NCBI RefSeq assembly: GCF_900187645.1
Contig: NZ_FYEE01000008.1
Coordinates: 1 to 64,000, forward strand
Direction of reading: 5' to 3'
Source of the DNA: Pseudomonas sp. Irchel 3E20
Lineage (GTDB): Bacteria; Pseudomonadota; Gammaproteobacteria; Pseudomonadales; Pseudomonadaceae
DNA length: 64,000 bases
In this document: piece after piece, positions 10,256 to 18,246 of the stretch
Layout: each line of letters begins with the position of its first letter
Numbering within the stretch: the stretch's first letter is position 1
The notes under the pieces: generated by a model
What the model was told of the DNA's origin: nothing
Databases searched by the model: none
Seen by the model: only the letters and a program-made list of their open reading frames with translations
Translations under genes and position numbers: made by a program

Positions 10256-10396
10256 GGGGCATCCCCTGTGGGAGCACACAGGCCCTCCTCACCAGGGCCT
10301 GGTGCCGCCAAAATGCCCTCGCAGACAGCAATTGCTCCCCCTTCCCGCTTCGGGCAAACTGCGCGCCGATTCGGGGTTCTGACCAAGGAAACACTC

Positions 10397-10777
10397 ATGC
10401 ACGCCATCATGCTCAAGGCCAAGTTGCATCGCGCCGAAGTCACCCACGCTGTGCTGGATTACGAAGGCTCCTGCGCCATTGATGGCGAGTGGCTGGACCT
10501 GTCTGGCATCCGTGAATACGAACAGATCCAGATCTACAACGTCGACAACGGCGAACGCTTCACCACCTACGCGATCCGTGGCGAAGAAGGCTCGCGCATG
10601 ATTTCGGTCAACGGCGCGGCGGCCCACAAGGCCAAGGTCGGCGACCGCGTCATCATCTGCGCCTACGCCCACTACAGCGAAGCCGAGTTGCTCAATTTCA
10701 AGCCACGCATGCTGTACATGGCGCCGGGCAACGAACTGAGCCACACCAGCAACGCCATCCCGGTCCAGGTCGCCTGA
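10397..10777 (+). CDS. panD: Aspartate 1-decarboxylase (pyruvoyl enzyme)
   Basis: Makes beta-alanine from aspartate for PanC. The 126-residue proenzyme cleaves itself between Gly24 and Ser25 ([10 protein letters not shown]) to form the pyruvoyl cofactor. The remaining family motifs are present, including [14 protein letters not shown] and the NGAAAH stretch. ATG 10397 is chosen because it gives the conserved N-terminus [15 protein letters not shown] and follows AAGGAAACACTC; the frame extends upstream but without coding character. It closes the panBCD cluster. Confidence 0.97.
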   Translation: MHAIMLKAKLHRAEVTHAVLDYEGSCAIDGEWLDLSGIREYEQIQIYNVDNGERFTTYAIRGEEGSRMISVNGAAAHKAKVGDRVIICAYAHYSEAELLNFKPRMLYMAPGNELSHTSNAIPVQVA

Positions 10778-10806
10778 ACCTTCGCGCAGCCCTGCGCACC
10801 CGCCCC

Positions 10807-10827
10807 GCCGGCAGCCAACCTGCCGGC
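10807..10827. terminator. GC-rich hairpin after panD
   Basis: Perfect eight-pair stem GCCGGCAG/CTGCCGGC with loop CCAAC, 30 bases after the panD stop. No T-run follows, so termination is only likely, not certain. Confidence 0.4.
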
Positions 10828-11014
10828 GCCGGCCGTTGAAAATAGCCTCCGACAAAATCAAGACAGCTCCAGGCACAAGGTTTATGGTATTGGCCTTGCG
10901 CCAGTAAGCCGTGGTGGCGCAGCTTGACCGGATTTGTCTTGTACCGAACAGGACGTTCCGGGCCGTTCAGTGTCCAAAAGCCAGTCCAAGTTCAAGTTAA
11001 GGAACCCCGCAGCG

Positions 11015-12679
11015 ATGGCGTACTACCGCACTCCCCATGACGTGACCGCTCTGCCTGCCTGGCAGGCGTTGAATGACCACCGCCAGGCCATGCAGGATTT
11101 CAGCATGCGCGAGGCGTTCAACAGCGATCCTCAGCGCTTTAGCCAGTTCACCCTGAGCAGCTGCGGGCTTTTGCTCGACTATTCGAAAAACCTGATTACC
11201 ACCCAAACCCGCGAGCGCCTGGTGACCCTGGCCAACGAGGTCAAGCTCAAGGACGCCATCAAGGCGCTGTTCGAAGGCGAAATCGTCAACTCCTCCGAAG
11301 GCCGCCCGGCGCTGCACACTGCCCTACGCCGCCCGGTGGGCGACAAGTTGTCGGTCAATGGCGTCAACGTCATGCCCGACGTGCACAAGGTGCTCAACCA
11401 GATCACCGAACTGGTGGGCCGCATCCACGATGGCCTGTGGCGCGGCTACACCGAAAAGCCAATCACCGACGTCGTCAACATCGGCATCGGTGGCTCGTTC
11501 CTCGGCCCGGAGCTGGTGTCTGAGGCATTGTTGTCCTACGCCCAGAAAGGCGTGCGCTGCCACTACCTGGCGAACATCGACGGCAGTGAGTTCCATGAAC
11601 TGGCGCAGAAAATCCGCGCTGAGACCACGCTGTTCATCGTTTCGTCGAAATCCTTCAACACCCTCGAAACCCTGAAAAACGCCCAGGCCGCGCGCGCCTG
11701 GTACCTGGCCCAGGGCGGTTCCGAGGCAGAGCTGTACAAACACTTCATCGCGGTGTCGAGCAACAACGCCGCGGCCGTGGCGTTCGGCATCCGTGAAGAG
11801 AACATCTTCCCGATGTGGGACTGGGTCGGTGGGCGCTACTCGCTGTGGTCGGCCATTGGCCTACCGATTGCCCTAGCCATCGGCATGTCCAACTTCAAGG
11901 AACTGCTGTCGGGTGCCTACACCATGGACCAGCATTTCCAGAACGCACCGTTCGAGCAGAACATGCCGGTGCTGCTGGCACTGCTGGGCGTGTGGTACGG
12001 CAACTTCTGGGGCGCGCAAAGCCACGCGATCCTGCCGTACGACCACTACCTGCGCAACATCACCAAGCACTTGCAGCAACTGGACATGGAGTCCAACGGC
12101 AAGAGCGTGCGCCAGGACGGCACACCGGTGTCCACCGACACCGGGCCGGTGATCTGGGGCGGCGTCGGCTGCAACGGCCAGCACGCCTACCACCAGTTGC
12201 TGCACCAGGGCACCCAGTTGATCCCGGCCGATTTCATCGTGCCCATCGTCAGCTTCAACCCGGTGGCCGACCATCACCAGTGGTTGTACGCCAACTGCCT
12301 GTCCCAGAGCCAGGCCCTGATGCTGGGCAAGACCCGCGCCGAAGCCGAAGCCGAACTGCGCGACAAAGGCCTGAGCGAAGACGAAGTGCAGAAACTGGCG
12401 CCGCACAAAGTCATCCCCGGCAACCGCCCCAGCAACACCCTGGTGGTGGAGCGCATCAGCCCCCGTCGCCTCGGCGCGCTGGTGGCGCTGTACGAACACA
12501 AGGTCTTCGTGCAGAGCGTGATCTGGGGTATCAACGCCTTCGACCAATGGGGCGTGGAGTTGGGCAAGGAGCTGGGTAAAGGCGTCTACAACCGGTTGAT
12601 CGGCAGCGAAGAAACCCCGGCCGACGATGCCTCGACCCAAGGTTTGATCGACTACTTCCGCGGGCGTCATCGCGGGTAA
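11015..12679 (+). CDS. pgi: Glucose-6-phosphate isomerase
   Basis: Interconverts glucose-6-phosphate and fructose-6-phosphate, serving mostly gluconeogenesis in pseudomonads, which lack a full Embden-Meyerhof pathway. The start at 11015 ([16 protein letters not shown]) gives 554 residues, close to the usual 549. Signature sequences include [30 protein letters not shown] and, near the C-terminus, [12 protein letters not shown]. The catalytic Glu lies in [10 protein letters not shown]-type context. The open frame extends 81 bases upstream of the chosen ATG without a ribosome site. It stands alone; a REP pair follows and may protect or end the transcript. Confidence 0.97.
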   Translation: MAYYRTPHDVTALPAWQALNDHRQAMQDFSMREAFNSDPQRFSQFTLSSCGLLLDYSKNLITTQTRERLVTLANEVKLKDAIKALFEGEIVNSSEGRPALHTALRRPVGDKLSVNGVNVMPDVHKVLNQITELVGRIHDGLWRGYTEKPITDVVNIGIGGSFLGPELVSEALLSYAQKGVRCHYLANIDGSEFHELAQKIRAETTLFIVSSKSFNTLETLKNAQAARAWYLAQGGSEAELYKHFIAVSSNNAAAVAFGIREENIFPMWDWVGGRYSLWSAIGLPIALAIGMSNFKELLSGAYTMDQHFQNAPFEQNMPVLLALLGVWYGNFWGAQSHAILPYDHYLRNITKHLQQLDMESNGKSVRQDGTPVSTDTGPVIWGGVGCNGQHAYHQLLHQGTQLIPADFIVPIVSFNPVADHHQWLYANCLSQSQALMLGKTRAEAEAELRDKGLSEDEVQKLAPHKVIPGNRPSNTLVVERISPRRLGALVALYEHKVFVQSVIWGINAFDQWGVELGKELGKGVYNRLIGSEETPADDASTQGLIDYFRGRHRG

Positions 12680-12710
12680 GCGGTCACCCTGCCACTTGCT
12701 GTGTGTGTAT

Positions 12711-12800
12711 CTGTGGGAGCGAACCTGCTCGCGATAGCGGTTTTCAGCCAAACCATTAAGGGCTGATAGGCCGCCATCGCGAGCAGGCTCGCTCCCACAG
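12711..12800. repeat. Paired, inverted REP palindromes (BIME-like) after pgi
   Basis: Two REP units face each other: 12711-12740 (CTGTGGGAGCGAACCTGCTC...) and 12771-12800 (...CGAGCAGGCTCGCTCCCACAG), separated by 30 bases. Each contains its own small palindrome (GAGC..GCTC). A TTTTTT run follows at 12804, so the structure may also terminate pgi and the convergent gene at 12818. Confidence 0.9.
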
Positions 12801-12817
12801 TGTTTTTTGGCTCCGCC

Positions 12818-13378
12818 TTACCTGGGCGGATAGTTCGCCAGAATCCGGCTCACGGTCGCGCGCACGGCGGCGCTACGGTCGGCGGGGTTCGGGGAAGTGC
12901 TGAGCAGTTGCTCGTCGCTGCCGCGCCAGACCAGTTTGCCGTCCTTGCCGTCGAGCAGGTCGATCTGCAAGGTCGCCACCTTATAGGTCACGTTGCGGGT
13001 TTCGTTGTACATCGGCGCGCCCCAGTAGCCATTCCACGGGCCGCCCCAGGCGCTGCCGCCGTAGTTAGTGGTGACTTGCTGCTGGCGGTCTTCGACGATC
13101 AGGTAGGTCTGCACGTTCAGGTCCGCCCGCGCCCCGCTCGCTGCCGGGCGCAAGCCGCGCTGGTCCAGTTGTTCGCCCACTGCCTGGCGGATGCGTTGCT
13201 CGGTCAAGTCACTCTTGATCCGCGGGTCGTCGGGGCGGTACTGCAACGCGGGTTCTTTCCAGCTCCAACTGCGATAACCGGCAAAATCGCGGCTGGCATC
13301 GAAGTCGTGGTTGACCTGGTTCGATTGGCAAGCGCTGAGCAACACGGCACAAGCCAGTACAGCGACGTAACGCAGCAT
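12818..13378 (-). CDS. DUF4136 lipoprotein
   Basis: A 186-residue protein with a clear lipoprotein signal: hydrophobic VAVLACAVLLSAC with lipobox LSAC, Cys17 as lipidated residue, followed by QSNQ. The mature part matches the DUF4136 pattern: DFDASRDFAGYRSWSWK near the start, then [25 protein letters not shown], and a C-terminal KLVWRGSDEQL. Proteins of this family are small periplasmic or outer-membrane lipoproteins of unknown role. The next gene upstream (13420-14028) encodes a second member with the same QLDQRGLRP-type motif, so the two look like an old tandem duplication. The spacing of 41 bases suggests co-transcription. Confidence 0.85.
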   Translation of the reverse strand: MLRYVAVLACAVLLSACQSNQVNHDFDASRDFAGYRSWSWKEPALQYRPDDPRIKSDLTEQRIRQAVGEQLDQRGLRPAASGARADLNVQTYLIVEDRQQQVTTNYGGSAWGGPWNGYWGAPMYNETRNVTYKVATLQIDLLDGKDGKLVWRGSDEQLLSTSPNPADRSAAVRATVSRILANYPPR

Positions 13379-13419
13379 GATGTTTCTCCCATGGAAGACA
13401 TGAACGCAAAACCCGATGG

Positions 13420-14028
13420 CTAGCTGGGAGGATACGCCGCCAGGGCGTTTTCCACAGCCTGGCGCAGCGCATCGACGCGCTCGCTCAGGCTGCCCTGGCT
13501 GCTGGCCTCGGCGCTGGCGCTCCAGACCGGTTGGCCGCTGGCGCCATCGAACAGGTGGACCCGCACCACCACCACTTCCACCTCATAGGTGCGCACGATG
13601 GGCACCGTGTTGTACATGCCATAGCCGTTGCCGTAGCGGTTGTAGCCACCATAGCCGCCATAGGCGTAATCGTCGCGGACCTGGCGCAGGCGTTTTTCCA
13701 GGTGCAAGTCGGCGCTGACCGACAAATCCGCCCGGCGGTTATCGTGCACCGGGCGCAGGCCCCGTTGGTCGAGGGCGTCGCTGACCGCTTCGGCCACTTG
13801 CGCTGAATCGGCCCAGGCACTGCCGGCGGGCAGGCGCCCGTCGCGCCAGGCCCAGTTGCGGTAGCGCCCGTAGTCGCGCACGGGCGCCGGGTAGGCGCTG
13901 CGGTCGACGGTGTTGGCCGCTTGCGCCGGCGCGGGCGGCAGGGGTTTGGAGTCGGCGACATAAGGGTTCTGGCTTTGGCAGGCGCCAAGGCTCAGGCACA
14001 ACAGCAGAAGACCAGCACCGCGTTTCAT
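13420..14028 (-). CDS. DUF4136 lipoprotein, second copy
   Basis: ATG at 14028 starts [20 protein letters not shown], a lipoprotein signal with lipobox LGAC, giving a 202-residue precursor; the longer open frame upstream lacks a signal. Mature features parallel the neighbour: [42 protein letters not shown], then a Gly/Tyr-rich insert ([15 protein letters not shown]) and [12 protein letters not shown] at the end. The Gly/Tyr insert is absent from the other copy. Function unknown; by family it is exported and lipid-anchored. A start 22 bases from the methyltransferase stop suggests one transcription unit from the MazG-like gene onward. Confidence 0.82.
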   Translation of the reverse strand: MKRGAGLLLLCLSLGACQSQNPYVADSKPLPPAPAQAANTVDRSAYPAPVRDYGRYRNWAWRDGRLPAGSAWADSAQVAEAVSDALDQRGLRPVHDNRRADLSVSADLHLEKRLRQVRDDYAYGGYGGYNRYGNGYGMYNTVPIVRTYEVEVVVVRVHLFDGASGQPVWSASAEASSQGSLSERVDALRQAVENALAAYPPS

Positions 14029-14050
14029 CTCGCGCTCCGTTGAGGGCTGC

Positions 14051-14800
14051 CTAGACGGGACGGCAGACCCAGTGCAAGTAACGCCCCAACCCGGCGAACG
14101 CCGGGTGGCGCCTGTGGGCCAGTTCCATTTCGAGCAAATCGGCCAGTTCGGCGCGGGCCTGGAACTCCACCGGCATGTAGTCGTGGAACACCCGCACCCC
14201 GCTTTGGCTTTCGACCTGCCACAAGCCTTCAAGTTGCGCCGCCAGTTCACGCGGATCAAGGGGCTGTTGCGGGGTCAGGCTTTGCTTTTCGCCGGCCATG
14301 TCGTTCTTGCGCATCTTGCGAAAATGCCCTTTGAGCAAGTTGCGGTAGATCAGCGCATCGCGGTTGTAGAACGCCAGGGACAACCAGCCATCGGTGCGGG
14401 TCAGTTGGTGCAGCACCGGCAGGATCGCGTGGGGTTCGGCCAGCCATTCCAGTACCGCGTGGCACAGCACCAGATCATAGGGCTCGGTGAGTTGGCCGAG
14501 CAGGTCTTGCCACGGTGCCTGGATAAAGGTTGCGCTCTGCCCCGCCTCGGCAAAACGCTGGCGGGCGCCTGCGAGCATCGGTTCGGCCGGCTCGGCCAGG
14601 GTCACGTCATGGCCGCGCTGGGCCAGCCACAGCGACATGTGGCCCAGGCCCGCGCCGATATCCAGCACCCGCAGCGGCCGCTCGGGCAGGGTTTGGAGCA
14701 AATCCGCCTGGAGCACCGCCAGGCGAATCGCGCCCTTGGCGCCGCCGTAGATTTTCTCGGCGAAGCGGGTCGCCAACTGGTCGAAATGCCGGTCGCTCAT
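14051..14800 (-). CDS. cmoM: SAM-dependent methyltransferase, CmoM-like
   Basis: The 249-residue protein starts [20 protein letters not shown], a sequence typical of CmoM, which methylates the carboxyl of 5-carboxymethoxyuridine at the wobble position of tRNAs. The class I SAM-binding motif is [18 protein letters not shown], followed by the acidic residue in [27 protein letters not shown] fits the same family. The longer open frame (to 15049) overlaps the MazG-like gene and is rejected. The start overlaps that gene's stop by four bases (ATGA). Confidence is good for methyltransferase, moderate for the tRNA substrate. Confidence 0.75.
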   Translation of the reverse strand: MSDRHFDQLATRFAEKIYGGAKGAIRLAVLQADLLQTLPERPLRVLDIGAGLGHMSLWLAQRGHDVTLAEPAEPMLAGARQRFAEAGQSATFIQAPWQDLLGQLTEPYDLVLCHAVLEWLAEPHAILPVLHQLTRTDGWLSLAFYNRDALIYRNLLKGHFRKMRKNDMAGEKQSLTPQQPLDPRELAAQLEGLWQVESQSGVRVFHDYMPVEFQARAELADLLEMELAHRRHPAFAGLGRYLHWVCRPV

Positions 14801-15102
14801 GCGCCGAACCGCCGTTCGCTGTCGGCCAGTTTGCTGCGTACCACGTCGTTCATGTCCAACCCCAGCTCGCTGCACAGCAGCAATAGATACAGCACGATGT
14901 CGCCCACTTCCTGGCCGGCGTGGGCCAGTTTGTCGGCGGGCAGTTGGCGCGATTGGTCTTCGCTGAGCCACTGGAAGATTTCCACCAGCTCGGCCATTTC
15001 CACGCTGGCAGCCATGGCCAGGTTTTTCGGGCTGTGGAAGGGCCGCCAATCGTTGCGATCACGGATGGCGTGCAGGCGTTGGGTGAGTTCTACAAGGTTC
15101 AT
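14797..15102 (-). CDS. MazG-like nucleotide pyrophosphohydrolase
   Basis: Short all-helical pyrophosphohydrolase of the MazG/RS21-C6 superfamily, 101 residues from ATG 15102 (MNLVELTQRLHAIRDRNDW). This start is preferred over the one at 15123 because GAGGAG lies six bases upstream of it. The metal-binding ExxE...ExxD pattern is visible: EMAELVEIFQW and EVGDIVLYLLLL. Family members hydrolyse (d)NTPs, often non-canonical ones such as modified dCTP, as a house-cleaning function. It overlaps the methyltransferase start by four bases, so the two are translated together. Confidence 0.82.
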   Translation of the reverse strand: MNLVELTQRLHAIRDRNDWRPFHSPKNLAMAASVEMAELVEIFQWLSEDQSRQLPADKLAHAGQEVGDIVLYLLLLCSELGLDMNDVVRSKLADSERRFGA

Positions 15103-15188
15103 CGGGTTCTCCTCAAGGCGCATAGCTTCGGGGGGTTGGGGTTGGGAAGCAACTGGTGGGTGGCTGGCGCGCGATTTGCTGTGGGTTC

Positions 15189-15213
15189 ATCGCGAGCAGG
15201 CTCGCTCCCACAG
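15189..15213. repeat. Single REP palindrome
   Basis: ATCGCGAGCAGGCTCGCTCCCACAG, the same unit as the second arm after pgi, lying between the MazG-like gene and pbpC. Confidence 0.85.
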
Positions 15214-15246
15214 GCCGATAACCGGCCCGCGATGGCGGCCTAACAC

Positions 15247-17682
15247 TCAGTCCACCACATTGAACTCCACCCGTGCCGTCTGCCCGCCTTCGTCGAGCAC
15301 GCTCAGTTGATAGCGCCCCACGTCGCCGAAAGTGGCGTTGATGCTGTCCTGGTGAGCGCTATCGCCCAGGGGCGCGCCGTTGACGAACCACCAGCGCCGG
15401 CCGTTGCCGCCCAGGGCCGAGAGTTTCAGGCGCAGCCGCTCTTGGCTGGCAGCCGGGCGGCGCAGTTGGTCGCCTTCGCGCACGCCGACAATCGACAGCG
15501 GTGCCGCCGCCGACAGCAGCGGCCCGGGGCATTGCGGGTCGGTGGCCGGCAGGCGTGCCTCGCGGCGCTCGGCCCGGGGCAGCCAGGGTTCCAGCGGCGC
15601 CGGCCACAGCGCTACCTCGCGGGCCACGGCGCCGGGGCACTTGGCGTCCACCCGCAGGCCCTTGTCGTTGACCCAGATGGTTTCCAGCAGGCCCACGCCC
15701 AGCGGTTGGTCCAGCGCCTGCAAGGTGGGCGGCGTGGTGCCGTCCAACGTCCAGGCAAAGCGCTGGCGACGGCAATTGGGGTCGCTGCGGCTCAGCGGTT
15801 GGCCCAGGGGCCAGCAGATCGCCGCTACGCCGACATTAAGCGGCACCGCTTGCACCGGGGCGCTGATGCCCCGCTGGCTGTCGCGGTTAATCAGCACGTC
15901 GTGCACTTGCAGCATCAACGGCGCCGCCGAGGCCAGGCCAAATTGCCCGGGCACCGGCGTGCCGTCGGGGCGGCCGATCCACACACCGATCAGGTAACGC
16001 GGGCCCACGCCCAGGGCCCAGGCGTCGCGAAAGCCGTAGCTGGTGCCGGTTTTCCAGGCCAGCACCGGGCGTTGCACCAGTTCGGCGCGCGGGTCGCGGT
16101 CGGGGCGGGCCTGGCCGCTGAGGATGCGCCGCACGATCCACGCCGCGCCCGGCGACAGCAGCGGCCGCTCGCGCAACTCATCGTCCGGTTGCAGGCGAAT
16201 GGCCGCGCTCTTGCCGCCCCGGGCGAAGGCGCTGTAGCCGCTGACCAGGTCTTCCAGGCGACTGCCCGCGCCGCCGAGGATCAGCGACAGGTTCGGCTCG
16301 GCCAGGGCCGGCAGCGCCAGGGGCATGCCGCCGATGCGCATCTGCGCGGCAAAGCGCTTGGGCCCGTAGGCTTCGAGCAATTGCACGGCGGGCAGGTTGA
16401 GGGAGGTGGACAGCGCGCTGCTGGCCGGCACCGGGCCGCTGAAGCCCATGGAGAAGTTGCCGGGGCGGTAATCGCCGTAACGCCGGGGCACGTCCTGCAA
16501 CAGCGACTCGGAATGGATCAGGCCCTCGTCCAGAGCCATACCGTAAAGGAACGGCTTGAGAGTCGAGCCCGGCGAGCGCAGGGCGCTAATCATGTCGACA
16601 TGGCCGAAGCGGCGGGCGTCGTTGATGTCCACCGAGCCCAGGTAGGCGCGCACCGCCATGGTCTGCGCCTCGACCACCAGAATCGCCGCCGACGTGTGCT
16701 CCGGCAGCCGCGCGCGCCAGCCCAGCAGCAGGTCTTCGAGGCGCCGCTGCAAGGTGGCATCGAGGGTGGTGCGGATCAGCGGTGGGCTGTCGGCGCGGTT
16801 CAGGCGCCGCGCCAGCAGAGGCGCCAGGCTCGGCTCCAGGCGCGGGGCCAGCAGCAACGGTTCTTCCAGGGCCTCATCCACCGCCGGTTGCGGCCAAATA
16901 CCGAACTCGGCCAGGCGCCGCAGCACTTTGTCCCGCGCCACCTGGGCCCGCGCCGGGTGGCGATCGGGGCGCAAGCGGCTCGGCGCCTGGGGCAACACCG
17001 CCAGCAACGCGGCTTCGGCGTGGGTCAGGTGCAGCGGCGATTTACCCAAGTACGCCCAACTGGCGGCCGCCACGCCTTGCAGGGTGCCGCCGAATGGCGC
17101 GCGGTTGAGGTACAGCGCGAGGATCTGGTCCTTGGACAGGTGCCACTCCAACTGCGCGGTGCGCCACAACTGGCGCAACTTGCCGTGCCAGGTCCGCGAA
17201 TGGGGGTCGAGCAGGCGCGCCACCTGCATCGACAGAGTGCTGCCGCCCGACACCACGCGCCCGCCCACCAGGTTCTGCCACGCGGCACGGCCCAGCGCCA
17301 GCGGGTTGACCCCGGGGTGGCGGTAGAACCAGCGGTCTTCGTAGGTCAGCAGGGCATCGAGGTAGTACGGCGACACTTGGTCGGTGGCCACCGGGTAGCG
17401 CCACACGCCGTTGGCATCGGCAAACCGCCACAACGGCGTGCCATCCTCGGCCAGCACCACGCGGGCGAGGTCATCCTGGGGCAGCGGCAAGGGCCAGAGG
17501 CGGTCGGCCAGCCAAAGCAGGGCGAGCAGCAGCAACAGCGTGGCCGCCGCCCAGGGCAAAAACCCCAATAGACGCCGCCCTTTCTGAGGCAGCGGCTCCT
17601 CTTTACTGGCTGTGGCGCCGCTATCGCGGGCAAGCCCGCTCCCACAACGGGTTGGCTGCACAGCAGGGGGTTGCAGGCTCAT
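15247..17682 (-). CDS. pbpC: Penicillin-binding protein 1C
   Basis: Class A-type periplasmic enzyme with one membrane anchor (LLGFLPWAAATLLLLLALLW). A glycosyltransferase domain follows (catalytic Glu in TYEDRWFYRHPGVNP, then GGSTLSMQVARL). The transpeptidase domain has SPGSTLKPF (SxxK), SLN and KTGTSYGFRDAW. A C-terminal PBP1C domain completes it, about 811 residues from ATG 17682. The start is uncertain: codons between 17617 and 17648 are an intact REP palindrome and give the peptide CGSGLARDSGA, so translation may really begin after it (for example near TTG around 17567). It is followed upstream by the divergent small gene at 17781 and stands beside the macroglobulin gene, its common partner. 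Confidence 0.88.
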   Translation of the reverse strand: MSLQPPAVQPTRCGSGLARDSGATASKEEPLPQKGRRLLGFLPWAAATLLLLLALLWLADRLWPLPLPQDDLARVVLAEDGTPLWRFADANGVWRYPVATDQVSPYYLDALLTYEDRWFYRHPGVNPLALGRAAWQNLVGGRVVSGGSTLSMQVARLLDPHSRTWHGKLRQLWRTAQLEWHLSKDQILALYLNRAPFGGTLQGVAAASWAYLGKSPLHLTHAEAALLAVLPQAPSRLRPDRHPARAQVARDKVLRRLAEFGIWPQPAVDEALEEPLLLAPRLEPSLAPLLARRLNRADSPPLIRTTLDATLQRRLEDLLLGWRARLPEHTSAAILVVEAQTMAVRAYLGSVDINDARRFGHVDMISALRSPGSTLKPFLYGMALDEGLIHSESLLQDVPRRYGDYRPGNFSMGFSGPVPASSALSTSLNLPAVQLLEAYGPKRFAAQMRIGGMPLALPALAEPNLSLILGGAGSRLEDLVSGYSAFARGGKSAAIRLQPDDELRERPLLSPGAAWIVRRILSGQARPDRDPRAELVQRPVLAWKTGTSYGFRDAWALGVGPRYLIGVWIGRPDGTPVPGQFGLASAAPLMLQVHDVLINRDSQRGISAPVQAVPLNVGVAAICWPLGQPLSRSDPNCRRQRFAWTLDGTTPPTLQALDQPLGVGLLETIWVNDKGLRVDAKCPGAVAREVALWPAPLEPWLPRAERREARLPATDPQCPGPLLSAAAPLSIVGVREGDQLRRPAASQERLRLKLSALGGNGRRWWFVNGAPLGDSAHQDSINATFGDVGRYQLSVLDEGGQTARVEFNVVD
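17617..17648. repeat. REP palindrome within the predicted 5' end of pbpC
   Basis: GCCGCTATCGCGGGCAAGCCCGCTCCCACAAC matches the REP consensus of the window. In the pbpC frame it encodes the stereotyped peptide CGSGLARDSGA, a recognised sign that a gene start has been placed too far upstream. Confidence 0.88.
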
Positions 17683-17780
17683 GCGCGCAAGGCCATGGTG
17701 CTTGCGGAACTCGGCGCCGGTATCCGCGGCCCAAGGTTCAGGTCCGGCATTGCCGCCCACTTTTTCATCAGGATGCACAT

Positions 17781-18074
17781 ATGCAGGTAGAAAGCTTTTT
17801 CGAGTGGCTCGGCCAGGCGCTGGGCGCGGTGATCCGGTTTATCGTCGATGGGTTGAGCGGGTTGTTCAATGCACTGACTCACGCGGGCGGCAATTTTGTC
17901 GAAGGGCTGTCGCAGACGCTGGGCATGGACACCTCAATCATCAGCATCCTGGCCCTGATCGTGGGCCTGATGCTGCTGTATTCGGCGATCCGCGCCTTTA
18001 TGCGCGCCTCCATCATCATGGGGATCATCTGGCTGCTGCTGGGGTTGTGGCTGTTGAGCTGGGTTATTCATTGA
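17781..18074 (+). CDS. Small membrane protein, function unknown
   Basis: A 97-residue ORF beginning ATG 17781 (MQVESFFEWLGQALGAVIRF), with AGGA 7-8 bases upstream. It has an amphipathic N-terminal half (GLSGLFNALTHAGGNFVEGLSQTLGMD) and two membrane helices at the end (SIISILALIVGLMLLYSAI and IIMGIIWLLLGLWLLSWVI). The frame stays open further upstream but the extension is not hydrophobic and contains no ribosome site. It is divergent from pbpC with less than 100 bases between the likely starts. No family is recognised with confidence; it is probably an inner-membrane protein. Confidence 0.65.
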   Translation: MQVESFFEWLGQALGAVIRFIVDGLSGLFNALTHAGGNFVEGLSQTLGMDTSIISILALIVGLMLLYSAIRAFMRASIIMGIIWLLLGLWLLSWVIH

Positions 18075-18082
18075 GCGATGGC

Positions 18083-18222
18083 TGTAGTTGTAGCAAGCGG
18101 GCTCGCCCGCGCTGGAGTGTGTAGCGCTCCTGAATCGGTACTCAATGAGCGCCGATTACGACAGCGTCGCGGGCGAGCCCGCTTACTACACGATCACTCT
18201 CGCGGGCAAGCCCACTCCCACT
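18083..18222. repeat. REP cluster between the small membrane protein and the macroglobulin gene
   Basis: Three related units: 18083-18113 (TGTAGTTGTAGCAAGCGGGCTCGCCCGCGC), 18163-18190 (inverted, ending GAGCCCGCTTACTACA) and 18196-18222 (TCTCGCGGGCAAGCCCACTCCCACT). The first two form an inverted pair with AGCAAGCGGGCTCG-type arms that differ from the CTCGCTCCCACAG subtype elsewhere in the window. Confidence 0.82.
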
Positions 18223-18246
18223 GGGGCTTGCCCTACTCCTATCCGA

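Noticed and set aside
12711-12800. CRISPR-like palindromic spacing
   Set aside because: REP units are inverted pairs, not direct repeats with unique spacers, and no cas gene is present.
15307-17571. 754-codon open frame on the plus strand
   Set aside because: Antisense to pbpC, which has all catalytic motifs. The shadow translation is rich in Arg, Gln and Ala without motifs.
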